This document shows, piece by piece, positions 58,792-64,000 of a DNA stretch of 64,000 nt. Positions within the stretch are counted from its first letter, which is position 1. Each line of letters opens with the position of its first letter. Below the pieces are notes generated by a model. That model saw only the letters and a program-made list of their open reading frames with translations, did not search any database and was not told the DNA's origin. The stretch lies in assembly GCA_963693105.1 (NCBI GenBank), contig OY843752.1, forward strand, positions 1,054,001 to 1,118,000, read 5' to 3'. This DNA is from Oxydemutator sp963693105 (lineage in GTDB: Bacteria > Pseudomonadota > Gammaproteobacteria > Poriferisulfidales > Oxydemutatoraceae). The translations under genes were made by a program, and so were the position numbers.

Positions 58792-59246
58792 CGCCGGCAG
58801 CGCCCGCTGATGATATGGTCTATGCTGAATTTTCCGGCGCCACTCAGCAGCAGCGGCACCAGCATCACCATGAAAATCAGCGGGAGTTTGAAGCCGTGGT
58901 CGCAGACGTTGTAGCCATTGTCCGCGTGCACGCTGGCCCACGCCACCGCATCGAGAATGATCAGGCTGGCGGCCCAGAACCGCGTGCCGAGGCCGAGCGC
59001 CAGTCCGAGTGCGCCGAGGATTTCGACCCAGGTTGCAAGAAACCAGCTGACGGCCACCGGCGTCACGTTGAACGGAAACGGGAAGCCGTCGGCGATGTTG
59101 GCGAACCAGTTGTCGCCCTGCAATTTGCCGATGCCGGCTTCGTAGAACTCCCACGCCAGCAACAGACGCAGCCCCAGCAACGACAGCCACGCGCCGAGCG
59201 TGGACAGGCCGCGGTTGACGGAACACAGGGTGGCTTCAAGGCTCAT
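58788..59246 (-). CDS. DoxX-family membrane protein
   Basis: 152 residues, four membrane helices (about 18-36, 62-84, 88-104, 117-138), with LGLRLLLAWEFYEAGIGKL and the Trp/Asp-containing DAVAWASVHAD. DoxX proteins accompany bufferin/gig MNIO operons. ATG 59246 has GGAG upstream; longer frames overlap the -10 region. Its start overlaps the stop of a 17-codon ORF as ATGA. Confidence 0.85.
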   Translation of the reverse strand: MSLEATLCSVNRGLSTLGAWLSLLGLRLLLAWEFYEAGIGKLQGDNWFANIADGFPFPFNVTPVAVSWFLATWVEILGALGLALGLGTRFWAASLIILDAVAWASVHADNGYNVCDHGFKLPLIFMVMLVPLLLSGAGKFSIDHIISGRCRR

Positions 59247-59296
59247 CGGAGGCTGCTCCGGCGGCGTGTCCTGGAATAATCGGTTTTCGAAGTCAT
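59243..59296 (-). CDS. 17-codon ORF coupled to the DoxX-MNIO operon
   Basis: Strong ribosome binding site GGGAGG 8 nt before the ATG (59296), and a stop that overlaps the DoxX ATG as ATGA. The peptide (MTSKTDYSRTRRRSSLR) is basic and has no cysteine. It may be a translational-coupling leader; it does not resemble known MNIO precursors. Confidence 0.35.
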   Translation of the reverse strand: MTSKTDYSRTRRRSSLR

Positions 59297-59337
59297 GGTC
59301 GGTTTCCTCCCGGCGGGGTTGGTTGCATGGTGCGGGC

Positions 59338-59343
59338 ATTATA
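59338..59343 (-). promoter_or_regulatory. Candidate -10 for the DoxX-MNIO operon
   Basis: A perfect TATAAT on the minus strand, 42 bp before the 17-codon ORF. No good -35 at 16-18 bp. It is divergent from the -10 at 59375-59380. Confidence 0.4.
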
Positions 59344-59374
59344 TCCTTTTCGCCCGTTGTGCCCGGAAAGCATA

Positions 59375-59380
59375 TATAAT
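59375..59380 (+). promoter_or_regulatory. Candidate -10 for pal
   Basis: A perfect TATAAT 39 bp before the pal ATG; no consensus -35. The two divergent -10 boxes are 31 bp apart, so polymerases at each could interfere. Confidence 0.45.
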
Positions 59381-59419
59381 CCGCCATGCCGCAACTCTCA
59401 CGATTTTGGAAGGATCATT

Positions 59420-60007
59420 ATGAAATCACAATCCTGTCACCCGTATTCCGTCGTTATCGGCCTGGCCGCGATGATGTTGATCGGCTGCTCCTCGACGCAG
59501 GAGGTCGGAATGGAGTCGCAAACGGAGATGCCGGGCGCGGACGAGGCCGCCGCAGAGGAGAAGGCGCAGACCAGCCTCTATCCGACCGACATCGCGACCA
59601 CCGCGGAACAGTTGTACGGCGCCGAGCCGGGCACGGCCAGCGAGGCCTACCAGCGGGCGATGGAGCAAAACGAAGCGCTTCGTTACAACATCATTTATTT
59701 CGATTACAACTCGTCGATTGTCAGGGACGATGTGCGCGAGGTGCTGTCGCACCACGCCCGCTTCCTGAAGGACAATCCCGGCACCACGCTGCGCATCGAA
59801 GGACACGCCGATGAACGCGGCAGCGCGGGCTACAACCTCGCCCTCGGCGAGCAGCGCGCAAAATCGGTGCGCAGCATCCTGCAGGCCAACGGCGTCGAGG
59901 CGGTGCGCGTTTCGGTCATCAGTTACGGCGAGGAGCGCCCGGCGTCCGAGGGCTACACCGAAGAGGCCTACGGCCGCAACCGCCGCGCTGAACTGGTTTA
60001 TCAGTAA
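59420..60007 (+). CDS. pal: Peptidoglycan-associated lipoprotein Pal
   Basis: 195 residues with a lipoprotein signal (VVIGLAAMMLIGC; lipobox LIGC), an acidic linker (about 25-85), and an OmpA-like domain (about 90-195) with IIYFDYNSSIV, IEGHADERGSAGYNLALGEQRA and YGRNRRAELVY, which bind diaminopimelate of peptidoglycan. It anchors the outer membrane. The usual tolB and cpoB neighbours are absent. GGAAGGA precedes the ATG. Confidence 0.95.
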   Translation: MKSQSCHPYSVVIGLAAMMLIGCSSTQEVGMESQTEMPGADEAAAEEKAQTSLYPTDIATTAEQLYGAEPGTASEAYQRAMEQNEALRYNIIYFDYNSSIVRDDVREVLSHHARFLKDNPGTTLRIEGHADERGSAGYNLALGEQRAKSVRSILQANGVEAVRVSVISYGEERPASEGYTEEAYGRNRRAELVYQ

Positions 60008-60038
60008 GCGCCGGCGGTGAGGGCCGGGCGCGCGGATT

Positions 60039-61331
60039 TCAACGGCGCGCGGGCTGTTCTTTCAAGCCGGAATCCGCTTTCAGTTTTTTCCGGACCAGTG
60101 TGTACCCGGGGCGTGCGTAGCACGGCAATCCGTCGCGGTAGGGGGGGTAATCCTCGCCCTCAATCAATGGGCGCAAATAGGTTTTGCAGCGGTCGGTGAT
60201 GCCAAAGCCGTCTTCGCTGATGTAGTCGCGCGGCAGTTTTTTCTCGCGGTTGGCGACTTCACAAAGCGGCACGCTGCCGGTGCGCCAGCGGTAGGGTTTG
60301 TCCGATTCGCGCACGATGGTCGCCATGACCGCGTTCTCCCCGGCGAGCGCCATCTCGACGGCGGCCCTGCCGAGCGCGCGCGCCTGCCCGGTGTCGGTGC
60401 GCGAGGCGATGTGGCGCGCCGAGCGCTGCAGGTAGTCGGCCACCGCCCAGTGGTGTTTGTGGCCGAGCCGTTGCGTGATGAGTCGCGCGACCTGCGGCGC
60501 CACGCCCCCGAGTTGCGCGTGTCCGAAGGCGTCGCGCGTGCCGGCCTCCGATAAAAAACGCCCGTTTGCGTCGCGCACACCCTCGGAGACGACGATGACG
60601 CAATAGCCGTATTCTTCGACGCAGCGCCCGGCCTCGCCCACCACCCGCTCTTCGTCAAACGGAATTTCCGGGAACAGAATCAGGTGCGGGGCGTCGCCTT
60701 CTTCCTCGCGCGCAAGCCCGGCGGCGGCGGCAATCCATCCGGCATGGCGGCCCATCACTTCGAGGACGAAAACCCGTGTCGAGGTTTTCGACATCGAGGC
60801 GACATCCAGCGCCGCCTCGCGGGTCGAGACCGCGACGTATTTTGCGGTCGTGCCGAAACCCGGGCAGCAGTCGGTCAGCGGCAGGTCGTTGTCCACCGTT
60901 TTCGGGATGCCGATGCACACGAGCGGGTAGTCGAACGCCTGTCCGAGTTGCGAGATTTTGAGGGTCGTGTCCTGCGAGTCGCCGCCGCCGTTGTAAAAGA
61001 AATAACCGATGTCGTGCGCCCTGAAAACGTCGAGCAGGCGCCGGTATTCGGCCTCGTTTTCTTCGAGACTCTTCATTTTGTAGCGGCAGGTCCCGAAGGC
61101 GCTGGCGGGCGTGTGCGCGAGCGCCGCGACGGCGTCGTCGTCCAGACAGGCGGTGTCAATCAGGTCTTCCGCGAGCGCGCCGAGGATGCCGTTGTGCGCG
61201 GCATAGACCCCGCCGATTGCGTCGGCATGCTTGCGGGCGGTCTCAATCAGCCCGGCGGCGGTGGCGTTGATGACGGCGGTGACTCCGCCCGATTGGGCGT
61301 AGAGAGCGTTACGTTTTTTCATCGGGGACAT
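60039..61331 (-). CDS. pfp: PPi-dependent 6-phosphofructokinase
   Basis: 430 residues. GGGDS (115-119) places Asp118 where ATP-type enzymes have Gly, and PKTVDND (143-149) has Lys144; both mark pyrophosphate dependence. MGRHAGW binds fructose 6-phosphate. The enzyme is reversible and common in methylotrophs. ATG 61331 sits in TATAATG; ATG 61322 is an alternative. No ribosome binding site is seen, so it may be leaderless. It converges on pal with 31 bp between stops. Confidence 0.93.
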   Translation of the reverse strand: MSPMKKRNALYAQSGGVTAVINATAAGLIETARKHADAIGGVYAAHNGILGALAEDLIDTACLDDDAVAALAHTPASAFGTCRYKMKSLEENEAEYRRLLDVFRAHDIGYFFYNGGGDSQDTTLKISQLGQAFDYPLVCIGIPKTVDNDLPLTDCCPGFGTTAKYVAVSTREAALDVASMSKTSTRVFVLEVMGRHAGWIAAAAGLAREEEGDAPHLILFPEIPFDEERVVGEAGRCVEEYGYCVIVVSEGVRDANGRFLSEAGTRDAFGHAQLGGVAPQVARLITQRLGHKHHWAVADYLQRSARHIASRTDTGQARALGRAAVEMALAGENAVMATIVRESDKPYRWRTGSVPLCEVANREKKLPRDYISEDGFGITDRCKTYLRPLIEGEDYPPYRDGLPCYARPGYTLVRKKLKADSGLKEQPARR

Positions 61332-61337
61332 TATAAT
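61309..61337 (+). promoter_or_regulatory. adk promoter, overlapping the pfp start
   Basis: TTACGT (61309-61314), 17-bp spacer, TATAAT (61332-61337); a second TATAAT lies at 61342-61347. On the minus strand the same segment offers TATAGT (61346-61341) for pfp. The two genes thus have overlapping divergent promoters. Confidence 0.5.
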
Positions 61338-61382
61338 CCACTATAATCCGTGTTATTTTTTCGGGTTGGAAGAAACTTTCTG

Positions 61383-62027
61383 ATGAGAATAATCCTGTTG
61401 GGCGCGCCGGGCGTCGGCAAGGGAACGCAGGCGCGCTTTCTTTGCGAACACTACCGGATTCCGCAAATCTCGACCGGCGACATGCTGCGCGAGGCGGTTC
61501 GCGCCGGCAGCGGACTGGGCCGGCGCGCCGAGGGCTTTATGAACCGGGGCGCGCTGGTGCCGGACGAGGTCATCGTCGGCCTGGTCAGCGAACGCATTGC
61601 CGCCGCCGACTGCCGGCGGGGATTCCTGTTCGACGGTTTTCCGCGCACGTTGGCGCAGGCGCGCGCGCTCGAATGGCAGCGCGTCCCGATTGATTTTGTC
61701 ATCGAGATCGTGGTGTCGGACGAGGAGATTATCCGCCGCCTCGGCGGGCGCCGCACGCATCCGGCCTCGGGGCGTGCCTACCACATCGAGTACCACCCGC
61801 CGAAAGTCGAGGGCGTGGACGACCCCACCGGCGAGCCGCTGATTCAGCGCGACGACGACAAGCCCGGAGTGGTCGCGCGCCGGCTCGAGACCTACCATGA
61901 ACAGACTGCGCCGCTGGTCAGCCATTACCGCGGCATCGCCGAAGGAGGCCGTTTGCGCTATCTGGCGGTGGACGGCGCCGGCGACATCCGGCAGGTGGAG
62001 CGGCGGATTCTTGAACAACTGGCCTGA
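61383..62027 (+). CDS. adk: Adenylate kinase
   Basis: 214 residues: P-loop GAPGVGKGT (7-15), STGDMLREAV, FDGFPRTLAQA, and a long LID domain (GRRTHPASGRAYH...) without zinc cysteines. Interconverts ATP, AMP and ADP. ATG 61383 is preceded by GGAAG and fits the family; an 11-residue longer frame is rejected. Confidence 0.97.
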   Translation: MRIILLGAPGVGKGTQARFLCEHYRIPQISTGDMLREAVRAGSGLGRRAEGFMNRGALVPDEVIVGLVSERIAAADCRRGFLFDGFPRTLAQARALEWQRVPIDFVIEIVVSDEEIIRRLGGRRTHPASGRAYHIEYHPPKVEGVDDPTGEPLIQRDDDKPGVVARRLETYHEQTAPLVSHYRGIAEGGRLRYLAVDGAGDIRQVERRILEQLA

Positions 62028-62057
62028 ACGGCCGCGGCGGGCGCACCACGGGCGGCG

Positions 62058-63053
62058 ATGACCTGGCGGGTTCATTTCGACGGTCATGACGGGGAGGCTG
62101 TCATCGAGCACGGCGAGTCGGTGCTCGAGGCGGCGGTGCGCGCCGGGCTTGCGGTGGATTACGGTTGCAGCGGCGGCAACTGCGGTTTGTGCGTCGCGCG
62201 GCTGCTCGACGGCGACCTGAAAAAAATCAGGGATTGGGACTATCTCTTCGAACGCGACCAGCGCGATGGCCGCCACTTCCTGATGTGTTCGCACACCGCC
62301 GCCGGCGACCTGCGTCTTGAGGCGAACATCGCCGGCGACGCCGGCCAGATTCCGTTGCAGCGTTTTCGCGCCAAAGCAAAGCAGCTTGAGCCGGCGGCGC
62401 AGGACATCGCGGTGTTGCGCCTGCGCGTGTCGAGAAGCCACCGCCTGCGCTTTCTGGCCGGCCAGCAGGCGCGCCTCGCGCACCCGCGTTACGGCGCCGC
62501 GCAGCTGCCCATCGCCAGTTGTCCGTGCGATGCCGGCGAACTGGAGTTCCATCTGCGCCCGGGCGGCGACGGCGCTTTTGCCGACCGCGTCCTTGAGGAA
62601 TGCCAAAACGGCGAATGGTTTGATGTCGAGGCGCCGCACGGCTCGTTTGTGTTCACCGGGAACATGGAAAGGCCGGTCGTGCTGCTCGCCTGGGACACCG
62701 GCTTTGCCTTTGCCAGGAGCCTGCTCGAACACATCGTCGCGCAGGAAAGCGACTTGCCGGTTCATCTGTACCGGTCGGGTGTCGGCGAGCTGCCGTACTA
62801 TCTCGACAATCTGTGCTGCGCGTGGCGCGACGCGCTCGACCAGCTGAGTTATACGGTGTTGCCGGCGACGGACGCCCATCCCGGCAAAGACGCGGCGGAT
62901 TCGTGGGCCGGGCGTCTCGCCGACGACTGTCCGGAGCTTGCCGGCATGGATTGCTACCTGTGTCTGCCGCCTGCGCTGGCGCGGCCCGCGGCGCAGGCGC
63001 TTGTGCGCCGCGGCGCGCGGCCCGGGCGAATCTTCGGCGCCGCGCAGCCATGA
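62058..63053 (+). CDS. Plant-type ferredoxin/NAD(P)H reductase-like protein
   Basis: 331 residues: N-terminal 2Fe-2S ferredoxin domain with C37, C42, C45 (YGCSGGNCGLC) and C77 (LMCSH), then a ferredoxin-reductase-like FAD domain (about 95-200) and an NAD-binding domain (about 205-330, LLAWDTGFAFARSLLE). Similar to CDP-6-deoxyglucose-delta3,4-reductase or oxygenase reductase proteins. The canonical RxYS FAD motif is not obvious, so flavin binding may be altered. Partner unknown. Overlaps the peptidase gene as ATGA. Confidence 0.85.
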   Translation: MTWRVHFDGHDGEAVIEHGESVLEAAVRAGLAVDYGCSGGNCGLCVARLLDGDLKKIRDWDYLFERDQRDGRHFLMCSHTAAGDLRLEANIAGDAGQIPLQRFRAKAKQLEPAAQDIAVLRLRVSRSHRLRFLAGQQARLAHPRYGAAQLPIASCPCDAGELEFHLRPGGDGAFADRVLEECQNGEWFDVEAPHGSFVFTGNMERPVVLLAWDTGFAFARSLLEHIVAQESDLPVHLYRSGVGELPYYLDNLCCAWRDALDQLSYTVLPATDAHPGKDAADSWAGRLADDCPELAGMDCYLCLPPALARPAAQALVRRGARPGRIFGAAQP

Positions 63054-64000
63054 CCGCCGCCGCGAGACGACCGCCGATTGCACAACGCCGGGCGCGGCGC
63101 TGGTCGCTGCACGGGTGCGAGCAGGTGGATGATTATGCGTGGCTGCGCGCCGACAACTGGCGCGAGGCGATGGGCGATTCGGACAAACTCGACACGGACA
63201 TCCATGCCTACCTTGAAGCCGAGAACGCCTACACCGAGAACGTGATGCGCGACACGGAGACGTTGCAGGCGGAGTTGTTCAGGGAGATGAAAGGGCGGAT
63301 CAAGGAGGAGGATGACTCGGTGCCGGACCGCGACGGTGCTTATGCGTATTACTTTCGCTACCGCGAGGGCGGGCAGTATCCGCTGCACTGCCGCCATCCG
63401 GCGCAAATGCCCGACGTCGAGGAAATTCTGATGGACGGCGACGCCGAGGCCGAAGGGTTCGAGTATTTTCACGTGCGCGGCTTCAGGCACAGCCCCGACC
63501 ACCGGCGTTTTGCCTGGTGCGTGGACGACAACGGCTCGGAGTTTTATACATTGCGCGTGCGCGACATCGAAAGCGGCCGCCTGGAGGACGAACCGATTCA
63601 CCGCGTGCAGGGAGACCTTGCGTGGGCCGCCGACGGCCGCCACCTGTTTTACACGGTGTTCGACGACCATCACCGCCCGTACCAGGTTCGCCGCCATTGC
63701 CTGGGCGAGCCCATCGCGCGCGATGCGGTAGTGTACGAGGAGTCGGATTCCGGCTTTTTTGTCGGCGTTGGCAGGACCAGGTCGGGGCGCTTTATCACGA
63801 TACACGCGGGTGACCAGAGGACGACCGAGGCGTGGCTGGTTCCGTCGGACGACCCGCGCGCCGCGCCGCGGCTGGTGCAGGCGCGCGAGCGCGATGTCGA
63901 ATACACGGTGGACGAGCACGAGGGCCGGCTGTTGATTGTGACCAACGTTGACGGCGCCGAGGATTACAAGCTGGTGGTCGCCGACCCGGGCCGTCCGGGG
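63050..64000 (+). CDS. Prolyl oligopeptidase-family (S9A, oligopeptidase B-like) peptidase, N-terminal part
   Basis: 317 codons are visible and the frame is open at the window end. The sequence has the S9A N terminus and beta-propeller: VDDYAWLRADNWREAM, LEAENAYTENVM, MKGRIKEEDDSVPDRDG and YYFRYREGGQYP. This matches oligopeptidase B (PtrB), which cuts short peptides after basic residues. The catalytic Ser-Asp-His domain lies beyond the window. Confidence 0.9.
   Translation, partial: MTAAARRPPIAQRRARRWSLHGCEQVDDYAWLRADNWREAMGDSDKLDTDIHAYLEAENAYTENVMRDTETLQAELFREMKGRIKEEDDSVPDRDGAYAYYFRYREGGQYPLHCRHPAQMPDVEEILMDGDAEAEGFEYFHVRGFRHSPDHRRFAWCVDDNGSEFYTLRVRDIESGRLEDEPIHRVQGDLAWAADGRHLFYTVFDDHHRPYQVRRHCLGEPIARDAVVYEESDSGFFVGVGRTRSGRFITIHAGDQRTTEAWLVPSDDPRAAPRLVQARERDVEYTVDEHEGRLLIVTNVDGAEDYKLVVADPGRPG

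Noticed and set aside
59297..59419. A missing bufA-type precursor between DoxX and pal
   Set aside because: Neither strand has a signal-peptide ORF with multiple cysteines; only the 17-codon basic ORF and promoter-like elements are seen.

Overview
This 64 kb window is chromosomal DNA of a GC-rich Gram-negative bacterium, most likely a gammaproteobacterium. Evidence for Gram-negative: lpxC, pal, and a MurE with the meso-diaminopimelate motif DNPR. Evidence for Gammaproteobacteria is gene order: corB/ypjD beside ffh-rpsP-rimM-trmD-rplS; a complete mraZ-to-ftsZ division/cell-wall cluster followed by lpxC, dciA, an M23 peptidase, secA, argJ and mutT; and hflX...hflK-hflC-yjeT-hisZ-purA. A PPi-type phosphofructokinase and a five-gene serine-cycle cassette suggest C1 or glyoxylate-linked carbon metabolism. 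That lifestyle reading is inference.

Layout. 1-3005 (minus): an RND-type exporter cut by the window edge, a CNNM/CorC protein and a CcsA-like membrane protein. 3083-9003 (plus): the SRP/ribosome-maturation block ffh-[island]-rpsP-rimM-trmD-rplS and tRNA-Gly(CCC). The island (about 4440-6535) is AT-rich and carries one DUF262/DUF1524 defence-type gene and the stump of a second gene. It ends just before a near-consensus rpsP promoter. 9045-13871: moaA, then a lower-GC restriction-modification pair (AccI-like endonuclease and an N6-adenine methylase), then an insertion sequence with inverted repeats and a 5-bp target duplication. 13829-18715: leuA with a promoter and a leucine-rich leader ORF, then a family 4 uracil-DNA glycosylase, rimI, cysG and a Bcp peroxiredoxin.

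18869-36258 is the dcw cluster (mraZ, rsmH, ftsL, ftsI, murE, murF, mraY, murD, ftsW, murG, murC, murB, ddl, ftsQ, ftsA, ftsZ). Most neighbours overlap by a few bases and many start with GTG. lpxC has its own promoter. dciA lies on the other strand and overlaps both neighbours. Then come the M23 peptidase, secA, argJ and a Nudix/TenI fusion.

43560-51617 is the hfl-hisZ-purA block. It is interrupted by a SUMF1-domain gene and a DJ-1/PfpI gene between hflX and hflK, and it holds a small unrecognised ORF between hisZ and purA. 51625-56964 (minus) is a serine-cycle operon: serine-glyoxylate aminotransferase, malyl-CoA lyase, malate-CoA ligase beta and alpha, hydroxypyruvate reductase. Its promoter region carries two perfect tandem 11-bp repeats overlapping the -35. 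57174-59246 (minus) is an MNIO (DUF692)-DUF2063-DoxX module with no recognisable precursor peptide. The right end has pal, pfp (minus), adk, a ferredoxin-reductase-like protein and the start of a prolyl-oligopeptidase-family peptidase.

Most promising for unexplained biology: the precursor-less MNIO module with a 17-codon ORF ahead of it; the repeat-controlled serine-cycle operon; the DUF262 island; the hexapeptide-repeat tail on ribosomal protein bS16; and the double-ended overlap of dciA.
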